Source: Bacteroidota bacterium
GTDB lineage: Bacteria; Bacteroidota; Bacteroidia; AKYH767-A; JABDAW01
Direction of reading: 5' to 3'
Length of the DNA stretch: 29,318 bases
Assembly (NCBI GenBank): GCA_023251595.1
Contig: JAHEYM010000008.1
Coordinates: forward strand, 1-29,318
Shown: piece after piece, positions 7,485-16,530 of the stretch
Layout: every line of letters starts with the position of its first letter
Numbering within the stretch: position 1 is the first letter of the stretch
Notes under the pieces: generated by a model
The model's input: only the letters and a program-made list of their open reading frames with translations
Database searches by the model: none
Told to the model about the DNA's origin: nothing
Translations under genes and position numbers: made by a program

Positions 7485-10400
7485 TTATGGTTTTTTTTGT
7501 TTCGGAAGGTTTCTTATTTCTTCGGGTGTGAGTCGTTTGTCGCCATCAAATATTACGATAAATGCATCTTTAATTCCCGATTCGATAACGGACTTTTTCA
7601 TATTCTCAGCTGCCTGTAAATCCGGAGTATTAATTGCATAATAATATTTCATTCCATCTTTTGTAGTGATGTGAGTGATCGTCGCATTCTGTATATCAAG
7701 GAATTTATCTAACATATCTACGGGAACATTTTCTTTAAAAGCTCCGATCTGAACACGATAATTTAAATTCAAACTAGCTTCAGGAATTACCTGGCTACCA
7801 GGTTGAATTTTCTGAACAAGCGGTGCATCTTTTTCTTTACCTGTTTTCTGACGCGCGAATTCTGAATTGATATCGGTGAAGTTAGCCGCGAACTGCATCG
7901 GAGGAACCGTTTTTTCAAGCCCCTTTGCTTCATCCATGTTTAATATTCTTTTCCCATTATAATAAGCAACCACAAATGCATCCGGAACCAACGTAGCTGC
8001 AATCACATTTTTCGCTGAGTCAGCACGCTCCCAATAATTATATAGTCCGGTGAAATAACGGTGTAAACCCTGCTCGGTAATTTCACGATTTAATGGTTTG
8101 ATTGAATTTAATATTTCGGGTAACACCGGATTTCTATATACACCAACCTGTACAGCATAGAACAAACCCGTGTAGGATGGGAGGGAAGCTGATAGTTGAA
8201 CACCGATTTTTGTATCCGGAGTTTCGCGGATAATCGGAGGAATATAGGGTGAAACAATTTTCTCTTTTTCAGGTTTATCAATATTTGCAATAACCGCCTG
8301 TTGTGTTTCCGGTACTTGATTATTCAGATAATTATATGCCTCGTATAACGGGATTCTTTTTCCATTTAAATATGCCACGACGAATGCGTCAGTATATCCT
8401 TTGGTTTTAACAAATTCTTTCTGAACATTGGCATTGTTAAGTGCGGTGAATGTTCCGGACATGTATCTGAACCAACCATCCGTTCCTTTTTCATAAGATA
8501 GAGCTGGTACTTCTTTGAATTCATTGTTTGCTGCCTGATTCCTACTTGCTGCAATCTGAACTTTAAAGAAAAGTCCTGCAGGCATATTGTCGATCGATGG
8601 GATTGGATTCACTTCCGAAAAATATACATTTGATGAATTTGGATTTGTATCTTTTACAGGAGGAGTAATCAAATCTGTTTTCACCGGAGTGACATTAGCT
8701 CCGGGAGTTTCAATCTTACCAGGGGTTTCAACTTTCCCTGGACCGGATGGCTGTTTAGATGCAGTCATCACAAATTCTTTTAATTGTATTTTTAATTGAT
8801 TAACCGAAACAGTTAATTGTTCTACTTCTTTAATTAATTTATCCGCTTTCTTCCTGTTATCGTAAGCCAGATTACCTTTTTCTTTTACTGTTTTATCAGC
8901 CTCATTAGCCTGATCGGTTAAATCCTTTTTATCCTTTGCTTTCTTTGCTGCTTTTGCTCTGCTTCTTAAACTTGCAACATGATCTTTTGCAACCTGTAAA
9001 TCAGATTCGTTTTTCTCAGCAAGTGCAATTGCATTGTCACGGTCAAGCTTTTTCGTTTGAAGTGTCTGAGTCTCTTCTATATACTTAGGATAAAGCGGAC
9101 TTAATTTTGCGTCCTCCATCTCATCTTTCTTTGCTGTGGTTCCAGGACCTGAAGGCTGAGTAATGGTAGTTGTTGTTTGTGTTGTTGAAGGAGTTTGTGT
9201 TGAATTCGTATTCGCGTATGATCCTTTGGTAATTTCTGTTTCAATATTTTTTGCAACAGCATTCAGACTGTCAGATTGTTTCTGACTTGCGAGCGCATCG
9301 ACATGAAGTTTTTTTGCTTTTGCAAATGCGGCGTCACGCTCCTTCCCGGGTTTTAAATGCCCCGCATCGGCGAATTCATCTTGAGATTGCTTAAGTAATT
9401 CTGTATAACTTGAACTTAACTTTTCTGCTTCCGCTCTTAATTTCTGAGCTTCAATTATCGCTTGATTTTCTCTGTCCGAATGTTCAGGGGAAGTACCGGG
9501 GTGCGTTTCCTGAACAGAGGTCGTTGTCGTTGTCGGATGAATTTCCTTAGCCGAAGTTGCTGTTGTTGGAGGCGTAGGATTAGTCCTTGCATTCATCGCA
9601 GTAATCGTTGCCGGAGAATACTGAACCTGATTAGCTTCTGCAAACTTCATATCCGCCTGTGCCTGCTTTTGTTCGGCTTGCGCATAGAGATCCTTCGCTT
9701 GCGCCAGAAGATCTGTTTTTTCGGTCGGATTTATCGAAGCATTCGCCCGGTCAGTCAACATTCTCGCCTGCTTGCTTAAGTCTTTGGAGTCAATTACAAG
9801 TTCAACTGCATCTGCACTTAGAAGCTGTGAAATCCTCTGCATTTCTAATTTCTGAGGAGTAATATTTACAACCTGTCCCGATGATTCCTGACGGATCAAA
9901 CTTGCTGATGCAAATTTTTCATCTGCAAGTCTTTGTTTTGCTGCTGACTCTATTTCCTCCTGATGTGCTCTCTGAATCATTTTTTCTTTCAACAGCGGAT
10001 CGGTAGTGTTTTCCGCGTCTTTCATCAGTTCACGCGCATCACCTGCAAGCTCTCGCGAGTCCAGCACCAATTCAACTGCGTCGGCTCCAATTCTCTCTGC
10101 ATGAATTTCTGTTTGTGTTTTTTCTCCCGGATTTAATGCAACGCCACCATGTGTTGCTTCGTACTGAATCGTACTTGCAGATGCAAACTTCTCGTCAGCA
10201 GCTCTTTGTTTTGTATCTGCTTCCTGTTGAAGAACGCGCGCCTGTTCAAGCGTTTTTGCCTTCTCTGCCGGATTAGTTAGGTTCTGAGCACTTGCAATTA
10301 AATCGCGTGATTGTTTTGCGAGATCTTTTGAATCCAACACAAGCTCGACCGCTTCAGCATTCAATTTATCCGTTGCTCTAACGGTGGCTGTCGTTTGCGG

Positions 10401-13400
10401 TCCGGTAGATGCCAGAATAGGATTTTGTTTCTCTTTCTCTTTCTCTTTCTCTTTCTCTTTCTCACCTGGAGTAGGAGGGATGCTGGTATTAACTGCTACG
10501 CCGGACGCAACAATCTCTTTCTGAATATTTGCGGCTGTCGCAAATTTCGCATCTGCATCATGTTGTTTTTGTTCTGCTTCCTTCTGCATCTGTTGTGCAG
10601 TTGCAATCGCTTCTGTTTTTTCAGGAGAGTTCGGCATATCGAGCGATTTTTCCATGAGATCCCTTGCCTGTTTTGCGAGATCTCTTGAATCGAGAACCAA
10701 TTCTGCACCTTGTGCATTTAAGGTCTCAGCTTGTTTTAATTTTTCACTTTGGGTTGAAGTGACTGTAGCCGTTGGTGACTCTTTCGTTATCTGCGCCGCA
10801 GTGGCGAATTTGAGATCTGCCTCTCTCTGTTTCTCGATGGAAGCAGTTTGTAAACGATCGGCTTGTGCGATTGCATTTGCTTTCTCATTAGGATCGCTCA
10901 TACCGGCTGCTTTTTCTTTCAATTCCCGTGCTTGTTTTGAAAGATCTTTGGAATCTAAAACCAATTCAGCCCCCGAGGCATTTAACAGTGCTACTTTCCT
11001 TGCTGTTGTTGTATCTCCACCAGTTTTAACCTCTGTGTTTATTCTTGACTTCTCTGTCTCAATTTCTTTTTGTGTCGGAGCTTGAGGTAATTCTTTTTGG
11101 GTTGAAGTTGTAGCTATCGTAGTAGTAGTAGCTGGCTGTGGTGGATTTGAAACAACTGCTCCTGGATTTGTCTCTTTTTTTAGCTGAATTGCAGTTGCAA
11201 ATGCCTGATCTGCTTCCTTTTGTTTTGTATTTGCTTCCGTCTGTAAACGATCTGCTTCCCTGATTGTATTCGCCTTTTCAACAGCGTCTTTCATTGTGGC
11301 TGCTTTCTCTCTTAAATCTTTAGCTTGTCCTGCAAGTTCTCTTGAGTCAAGCACAAGTTCTGCTCCTTTTGCATTTAGTAACTCTGCTTGCTTTAATTTC
11401 GAAGTATCACCTCCTGAGAGATTGTTCGGTAGCGGGATTGTTTTTACCTCTTTCTCGCTCTGTTTCTCTTTCTCGATAGGTGACGTTGAAGCAACACCTG
11501 ATGTATTTTCGATATTCAATTTCAGAGCTGTTGCAAACTTCAGGTCAGCATCTTTTTGCTTCGCTTCAGCATCCTTCTGGAACTGCTGTGCCTGCGCAAT
11601 CATCCCATCTTTTTTGTCAGATTTCGGCAATTCCATTGCCTGTTCCATTAAATCCCTCGCTTGTTTTGAAAGATCTTTGGAATCGAGAACCAATTCAACT
11701 GCTTCAGCATTCATCTGATTGACCTTCTCAGTATTCGTTTTTTTGGTTGAAGTGGGCGTAACACCAGGACCGGTAGTCGCAACTCCCACTTCGCTGGTTT
11801 GAATATTTCTTGCAGATAGAAATTGAAGATCAGATTCCTGTTGTTTCTCATGACCCAGGTCTTCCAAACGTTTCGCTTCCTCGAGAAGTCTTGCCTTGTC
11901 CTCAGTATTTGAAGTCATAACTGCCTCTTCTTTCATTAGTCTGGACTGCTTTGAATAATCTTTAGCATCCAGCATTAATTCAACACCGGCAGCATTTAAC
12001 TTATCTACCTTAGTTTGAAGATTGGCATCAGGCACACTTTTCTCAATGGCTGCATATTTCTCCTTACTCTTAATGCTTGATGGTGGTGGAGTTATGACGC
12101 CCTGATAGGAAGCTTCTACCGTAAGATTTTTGTCAGCAATTTCATTTTCAAGTTTTCGCGCTGTACCTATCATATCATCACTCTGCTCCTGATATTCTAA
12201 AGCTTCTGCATTGATTTTACGCGCTTTTGTGAATGCGTCATTCCGGGTACGTGAATCCTTTGCTTCTCTCGCAGTGGAATATAACTCAGATGACTTCTTA
12301 AACAGAACTGCTGCAACATTTGCAATACTATCACCCTGATGTCTCAGTTCAGAAATAACAGCTTCTTTTCTTTTCAGCGAATCGGTTCCCAACGGACTCA
12401 GATTTTTCGGTTTCTCAAGACCTGTCGGTTGGGTTGAAGTATTCACTACAGCAATTCGGTTATCGGGTACTATTCCTTGTTTTGTTTTTACGCTGTCAGC
12501 CTGTTTCACGATGCTGAGTGCCATCTCTGCCCTGGTTTTGAGGATTTCAGCTGAGTCTTGCAATTGTTTTGCAGATGTGATCGCTAATTGAGCTCTTTGT
12601 TCTTTTTCTTTCGCAAGATTAGCCAGTGCCTGAGCGGCCTCTTTCAATCTTGTTTTTTCCGGTTCCGGTTCTACTTGCGACTTTGCTAAAGTATCTTGTG
12701 ACTTCTTATTTAAGTCGGTTGATTGTTTTCTGAAATCTTCTGCAAGCGTAAAGTTCTGATTGGCTTCGGCCAAATTCTGATCGGATTTTTCTTTCATCGC
12801 TCCGGCTTCTTTCACTATATTTCCGGAGTTGATGCCGGTTGAGGTATTCGGGGGGATATTATTATCCTGATTGCCGGGAGGAAGTGTATCATCCACAGTA
12901 TTTGTACCGGCGTTCTTACTGATTTCGCTTGCGTTGGTCAATGCAAGATCCGCTTCAACTCTGAGCTTTTTGGATGAATCGTGATACTGATCTGCTAAAT
13001 TGTGGGCAACTTCCGCTTCTTTCTTTGTTTGATCGAGTTCTGCCTGTTTTTTCACTGCATCGTCCATCAATATCTTCTTGCGACCTGCATTATTTTCACC
13101 ATTCGCCGCAGCAAGCAAACGTTTTGCTTCCTGTTCCAAAACTTTTGCTACACTGTCACGTTTGGCTGCAACCACGTCTGCCACCACCCAAAGTGTTTCA
13201 ACATCTTTTGCTTCAATGTCTGCATTTCTTGCTTCCGTGTATGCCATTGCAACAATCTGATTGTTCGTGAGTTTCGTCGAATACTCGACATTCAAACCAC
13301 TCATCGTGTCCCGCGAAGCTTTTGAGTTCTGAGTGAGATCCGATTCACTGAACTGTTTGGGATTTGAAGGTTGTGTGTTGTGTGTTGTATCAACAATGGC

Positions 13401-14993
13401 GACAGGTCTGGATGTGTCGGCAGCAAATGGTTGTGCGTTGCTTGGGGGAGTTGCTCTTATGGTTCTTTGAGTGAGATTCAGACTGATCAATTTATTCTCA
13501 TAGTCACCATTTCCGACACGGAAATTACTCAATATTTCCTGTGTTTTAACAGCGTTTCTGATATCCGAATTCTTCGCGTTCATCGAGAAATAATTCGAGA
13601 TTGTAAGATCTTCACCACTCGGATTTTTCTTAAGGAAAAGCTGTTGTCCGATATCATGCTGAACCGACATCGGTGGAATGACAAAAACTTCAGAGTTGGG
13701 AATATATCCCTCTCTTTCAACCACTATCATATAAGATTTCCCTGGCTGTACCTTCAATGTGTATTCTCCGCTTGATGCGTCGGTTTGAAATTCCTGTAAA
13801 ATCTGTCGGTCTTCTGCAGACAACAATGAGATCGTTGCTGATTTGGAATCATTACCCGATTCTGAGTTGAAGTTACCCTTTAAAGAAACCAATGTACCCG
13901 CTTTCCCCGAAAGGACGAGTTTATAATAACCGATTCTCTCCGGAACACTTGTTCTTGTTGAAGCATAACAGGCATTACCATCTTTGTCGAGTATATAGAA
14001 AAGATCATCAGCGGCGGAGTTCACCGGTGGCCCAAGATTCACTGGTTCAGACCAGGTGTTTTTTGTGGCGTTGAAAACTGATTTGTACACATCAAATCCT
14101 CCGGTACTGTTATGTCCTTTGGAACTGAAATAAAGCGTTCTCCCATCTTTACTGATGAAAGGATAATCCTCATCCTGATCGGTGTTTATCACTCTACCGA
14201 GGTTTTGAGGGGCTGACCATTTTTTTGCCGTCAACTTCGTCATCTTGTAAATGTCTTTGCCATGGCTTGCATCATCGCCATAACTGGACAGATAAATTAT
14301 ATTGAGATTTTTGTTGAGATAGATATATGATGAATCAGATTTCGAACGATCGCCACTCATCTTATATTCGTCAGGTTTGGCGAGAATCTTCCCGCCAATC
14401 GGTGTTACGTCGTAAGCCGTCATGAAAGAGGTTCGGGGAATCTCTTTATAAAAAGCAAGATAGGAGCCGGCAGGAATTTTTGAATCAGTCGTCGAAATAC
14501 TTTCTGCAGATTTTTTCGCACTTTGTACCGTCTGAATTTCGTAATCCACATTCCGTCTTTCAACATCCTTTTTCTTTCCTAACTTTTTGTAGTTTTCGTA
14601 AGAGGAGATCGATTCGTCGTACCTCTCATTGAGCTGGTAAGCACGACCCAGAAAATAATATAAGTCGACCGGAACTGTTGTCGACTTTGAAGCTTTTTCA
14701 AGAAAGGGAAGTCCCTTCGCTTTGTCTTTGTCTGTCAGTAACAGGCAGACACCAAATTTGAAGTTACTATTCGCGTCGGCGGGATTAATGCTAAGAAGTT
14801 GGGAAAACATCGGAGCAGCGGACGCATAATTTCCATCCGCGTAAAGCTTCTCAGCTTTTTTTCTCACGTCATCCTGAGTATCCGTCCCACCTTGTGCTAA
14901 AACGCCGCTGCCACCGAACAACACCAGGACAGATGCGATCCGGAGGACTGACTTTTTCAGGAAAGATGAGAAGGGATTATTGTTTGCCTTCAC
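7485..14993 (-). CDS. giant PorE-like envelope protein: TPR, PD40 propeller, helical repeats, three SPOR-like domains
   Basis: 2502 residues, GTG start; no ATG is in frame nearby. A Sec signal peptide (KKSVLRIASVLVLFGG, cleavage near GVLAQ, ~34) has no lipobox cysteine. Domain order: TPR ~38-160; a PD40/WD40-like propeller ~218-360 with DEDYPFISKDGRTLYF and GGFDVYKS; a carboxypeptidase-regulatory-like beta fold ~362-455; a long Ala/Lys/Glu/Gln-rich helical part ~550-2080; three SPOR-like modules ~2136-2215 (FFKVQIAAS), ~2271-2355 (FYAVQVGVYR) and ~2412-2495 (YRVQIGAF). The first three domains follow the order in the type IX secretion protein PorE, where an OmpA-like domain comes next. SPOR domains usually bind denuded peptidoglycan. 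The helical part holds eight ~75-residue repeats. I infer a peptidoglycan-anchored periplasmic scaffold; the partner is unknown. A shorter paralog lies directly upstream. Confidence 0.85.
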   Translation of the reverse strand: MKANNNPFSSFLKKSVLRIASVLVLFGGSGVLAQGGTDTQDDVRKKAEKLYADGNYASAAPMFSQLLSINPADANSNFKFGVCLLLTDKDKAKGLPFLEKASKSTTVPVDLYYFLGRAYQLNERYDESISSYENYKKLGKKKDVERRNVDYEIQTVQSAKKSAESISTTDSKIPAGSYLAFYKEIPRTSFMTAYDVTPIGGKILAKPDEYKMSGDRSKSDSSYIYLNKNLNIIYLSSYGDDASHGKDIYKMTKLTAKKWSAPQNLGRVINTDQDEDYPFISKDGRTLYFSSKGHNSTGGFDVYKSVFNATKNTWSEPVNLGPPVNSAADDLFYILDKDGNACYASTRTSVPERIGYYKLVLSGKAGTLVSLKGNFNSESGNDSKSATISLLSAEDRQILQEFQTDASSGEYTLKVQPGKSYMIVVEREGYIPNSEVFVIPPMSVQHDIGQQLFLKKNPSGEDLTISNYFSMNAKNSDIRNAVKTQEILSNFRVGNGDYENKLISLNLTQRTIRATPPSNAQPFAADTSRPVAIVDTTHNTQPSNPKQFSESDLTQNSKASRDTMSGLNVEYSTKLTNNQIVAMAYTEARNADIEAKDVETLWVVADVVAAKRDSVAKVLEQEAKRLLAAANGENNAGRKKILMDDAVKKQAELDQTKKEAEVAHNLADQYHDSSKKLRVEADLALTNASEISKNAGTNTVDDTLPPGNQDNNIPPNTSTGINSGNIVKEAGAMKEKSDQNLAEANQNFTLAEDFRKQSTDLNKKSQDTLAKSQVEPEPEKTRLKEAAQALANLAKEKEQRAQLAITSAKQLQDSAEILKTRAEMALSIVKQADSVKTKQGIVPDNRIAVVNTSTQPTGLEKPKNLSPLGTDSLKRKEAVISELRHQGDSIANVAAVLFKKSSELYSTAREAKDSRTRNDAFTKARKINAEALEYQEQSDDMIGTARKLENEIADKNLTVEASYQGVITPPPSSIKSKEKYAAIEKSVPDANLQTKVDKLNAAGVELMLDAKDYSKQSRLMKEEAVMTSNTEDKARLLEEAKRLEDLGHEKQQESDLQFLSARNIQTSEVGVATTGPGVTPTSTKKTNTEKVNQMNAEAVELVLDSKDLSKQARDLMEQAMELPKSDKKDGMIAQAQQFQKDAEAKQKDADLKFATALKLNIENTSGVASTSPIEKEKQSEKEVKTIPLPNNLSGGDTSKLKQAELLNAKGAELVLDSRELAGQAKDLREKAATMKDAVEKANTIREADRLQTEANTKQKEADQAFATAIQLKKETNPGAVVSNPPQPATTTTIATTSTQKELPQAPTQKEIETEKSRINTEVKTGGDTTTARKVALLNASGAELVLDSKDLSKQARELKEKAAGMSDPNEKANAIAQADRLQTASIEKQREADLKFATAAQITKESPTATVTSTQSEKLKQAETLNAQGAELVLDSRDLAKQARDLMEKSLDMPNSPEKTEAIATAQQMQKEAEQKQHDADAKFATAANIQKEIVASGVAVNTSIPPTPGEKEKEKEKEKEKQNPILASTGPQTTATVRATDKLNAEAVELVLDSKDLAKQSRDLIASAQNLTNPAEKAKTLEQARVLQQEADTKQRAADEKFASASTIQYEATHGGVALNPGEKTQTEIHAERIGADAVELVLDSRELAGDARELMKDAENTTDPLLKEKMIQRAHQEEIESAAKQRLADEKFASASLIRQESSGQVVNITPQKLEMQRISQLLSADAVELVIDSKDLSKQARMLTDRANASINPTEKTDLLAQAKDLYAQAEQKQAQADMKFAEANQVQYSPATITAMNARTNPTPPTTATSAKEIHPTTTTTSVQETHPGTSPEHSDRENQAIIEAQKLRAEAEKLSSSYTELLKQSQDEFADAGHLKPGKERDAAFAKAKKLHVDALASQKQSDSLNAVAKNIETEITKGSYANTNSTQTPSTTQTTTTITQPSGPGTTAKKDEMEDAKLSPLYPKYIEETQTLQTKKLDRDNAIALAEKNESDLQVAKDHVASLRSRAKAAKKAKDKKDLTDQANEADKTVKEKGNLAYDNRKKADKLIKEVEQLTVSVNQLKIQLKEFVMTASKQPSGPGKVETPGKIETPGANVTPVKTDLITPPVKDTNPNSSNVYFSEVNPIPSIDNMPAGLFFKVQIAASRNQAANNEFKEVPALSYEKGTDGWFRYMSGTFTALNNANVQKEFVKTKGYTDAFVVAYLNGKRIPLYEAYNYLNNQVPETQQAVIANIDKPEKEKIVSPYIPPIIRETPDTKIGVQLSASLPSYTGLFYAVQVGVYRNPVLPEILNSIKPLNREITEQGLHRYFTGLYNYWERADSAKNVIAATLVPDAFVVAYYNGKRILNMDEAKGLEKTVPPMQFAANFTDINSEFARQKTGKEKDAPLVQKIQPGSQVIPEASLNLNYRVQIGAFKENVPVDMLDKFLDIQNATITHITTKDGMKYYYAINTPDLQAAENMKKSVIESGIKDAFIVIFDGDKRLTPEEIRNLPKQKKP
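9640..12010 (-). repeat. eight-fold ~75-residue helical repeat within the giant protein
   Basis: Eight units share the core (A/G)xELVLDSxxLxxQARxL, a loop with P-x-E-K, and a second helix ending KQxxADxKFATA. The core motif falls near 11960, 11678, 11341, 10948, 10682, 10330, 10057 and 9785. Centre-to-centre distances run from about 266 to 393 nt; the helical part is nearly constant and the Thr/Pro/Ser/Gln linkers vary. More divergent flanking units (FKKSSELYSTAREAKD and SYTELLKQSQDEFADA) have the same two-helix design. Confidence 0.85.
10428..10463. repeat. in-frame hexanucleotide microsatellite, six units
   Basis: Six perfect TTTCTC units (GAGAAA on the coding strand) encode (Glu-Lys)x6 in a linker between repeats 5 and 6 of the giant protein. 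Because the unit is 6 bp, slippage would change linker length without a frameshift. Confidence 0.9.
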
Positions 14994-15012
14994 GCCTGTT
15001 TTTAATAATAGA

Positions 15013-15020
15013 CAAAGATA
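15013..15020 (-). promoter_or_regulatory. -7 promoter box for the giant protein gene
   Basis: On the minus strand this reads TATCTTTG, an exact TAnnTTTG match, 19 nt before the GTG start at 14993. This gives a short leader of roughly 13 nt. It lies in the 106-nt gap after the paralogous gene, so the giant gene may have its own promoter. No clear -33 box. Confidence 0.45.
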
Positions 15021-15099
15021 AAACTTTTACCTTAGATGTTGTGATATTTTCTAGGCACATCCCTGATGCAAGTTAAAGTAAAACTTCATAGATTAAATC

Positions 15100-16335
15100 T
15101 TATTTTTTAGATTTCTTTGTCGTCTTTTTTGAAGCTGATTTCTTTTTCTTCGCTGACTTGGTATCATCCTGTTTCTTCTTGTCATTTGTCTGACTCATTA
15201 CAGTGGGAGAATTCTCCTTCTTGTCAATGTTCGAAGGCGATGCCCTCAACTCTGTAGCAGCGGAGAATTTCTCGTCAGCAAGCGCCTGTTTCTGGATACC
15301 TTCATGTTTCAACTTTTCTGATTGCGCAAGTAGCCGGTTTTTCTCTTTTGAATTCTTCAATTTACTCGCCTGTTCGAAAATAATTCGTGATTGTTTTGCC
15401 AGATCTTTTGCATCGATAACCAATTCAATAGCATCGGCACTCATCAACTCAGCTTTATGATTAGCTTCAATCTGTTGCGCTTTTTTCGGATCATTGGCAC
15501 CTGTCGCGTCCTGAACAAGCAAAGTTGCAGAAGCAAATTTCTGATCGGCTGACATCTGTTTATTATCGGATTCTTTCTTCAATCTGTTCGCTTCTTCGAT
15601 CAGCTCAGCCTTCGCACTTTTGTCTTTGGTAGTCTCCGCCTGTGCCATTAATTGTTTAGATTGTGATGCAAGTTCCTTTGATCCTAACAATAATTCAACA
15701 GCGGATGCATTGAGTTTTTCTGCTTGAATTTCACGGTCCGATTTAGGGGCAGATGAAGTAGTTGAATTTGAGCTTCCGGGATTGGAATTATCAGCAGTGC
15801 CATCAGAATTGTCTCCATTCCTGAGCTTCGTTGCAGCAGCAAACTTCGAGTTGGCTTCTCTTTGTTTTTCGTCAGCTTCTTCCTGCAATTTTCTTGCTTC
15901 TGCCTGCATCTTCTCCTTTTCTTCCGGTGTTTTAGCTTTCTCTGCTTTTGTAAACAGACTCTTTGCCTGTGTTGCCAAATCCCTTGCATCAAGAAAAATT
16001 TCAACCGCCGAAGCATTCATCAAATCAGATGCAGTTGGTGTGTTTGAAGATGGAACATTCGGAGTTGGAGTCTTAAGTTCCGGTGAATTTGTAGTAGATG
16101 AATTTGAAGAAGTAGAAGGAGATATAGTATTCTGGTTGTCAGGACTTTGATTAGATGAAGTTGAATTGTCAGGTGAATTTGAACCGGAAGGATTATTCAA
16201 CGATAATTGTTGTCCGATTGCAATATCTGCTTTTAACAATTCCGCCTCTAAACGTTGAGCCATTGCGAATTTTTCGTCGCTCTCTTCATGCTTCCTGATG
16301 GCTTGAGCGTTAAGGGTCTTTGACTGCTGAAACAA
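15100..16335 (-). CDS. C-terminal part of the split PorE-like paralog: three helical repeats, lysine-rich tail
   Basis: The frame is open from 16527, immediately after the upstream TAA, and in the same frame as the 873-residue ORF before it. The only start-type codon early on is TTG at 16335, so it may not be translated on its own. It has no signal peptide. It begins collinear with the giant protein (LFKKSSSTYNTAS, upstream of the TTG), then a Ser/Asn/Pro/Thr linker, then three repeats of the same kind as in the giant (VEIFLDARDLATQAKSL, VELLLGSKELASQSKQL, IELVIDAKDLAKQSRII). Where the giant continues to SPOR domains, this one ends in a polycationic tail (KKKKSASKKTTKKSKK). Best read as the C-terminal half of one interrupted gene. 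Confidence 0.7.
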   Translation of the reverse strand: MFQQSKTLNAQAIRKHEESDEKFAMAQRLEAELLKADIAIGQQLSLNNPSGSNSPDNSTSSNQSPDNQNTISPSTSSNSSTTNSPELKTPTPNVPSSNTPTASDLMNASAVEIFLDARDLATQAKSLFTKAEKAKTPEEKEKMQAEARKLQEEADEKQREANSKFAAATKLRNGDNSDGTADNSNPGSSNSTTSSAPKSDREIQAEKLNASAVELLLGSKELASQSKQLMAQAETTKDKSAKAELIEEANRLKKESDNKQMSADQKFASATLLVQDATGANDPKKAQQIEANHKAELMSADAIELVIDAKDLAKQSRIIFEQASKLKNSKEKNRLLAQSEKLKHEGIQKQALADEKFSAATELRASPSNIDKKENSPTVMSQTNDKKKQDDTKSAKKKKSASKKTTKKSKK

Positions 16336-16527
16336 CTCTGCTTTTTTCTGCTCATCTCTGGTTGTAGAGGCAGTGTTATATGTACTTGAGGATTTTTTGA
16401 AAAGAGCATTTGCTGTATCCTGTAACTGACTTCCTTCTTCACGAAGATGCGTTATCTTATCCTGTGCTGCCTGAACTTCCGCCGGCGTCGGCTTCTTTAC
16501 TTCTTCGCCATTGTTTTCGGTAGTATT

Positions 16528-16530
16528 TTA
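16528..16530 (-). other. in-frame TAA splitting the PorE-like paralog
   Basis: The coding strand reads ACT GTC TAA AAT ACT ACC. The codons before and after belong to one uninterrupted frame from 19149 to 15100, and the two halves align end to end with the giant paralog. A single substitution (for example from CAA, GAA, AAA, TCA or TTA), a read error, or recoding would explain it. I see no CTAG-type or hairpin context suggesting programmed read-through. Confidence 0.85.

Noticed and set aside
10654..11718. Plus-strand ORFs of 80-143 residues opposite the giant gene
   Set aside because: They are antisense shadows of the repeated coding sequence, rich in Cys/Ser/Phe from complemented Lys/Glu/Ala codons, and several resemble each other only because the repeats do.
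16248..16442. Separate 64-residue minus-strand ORF across the split
   Set aside because: It is in a different frame from both halves of the paralog; the collinear alignment runs through the other frame.
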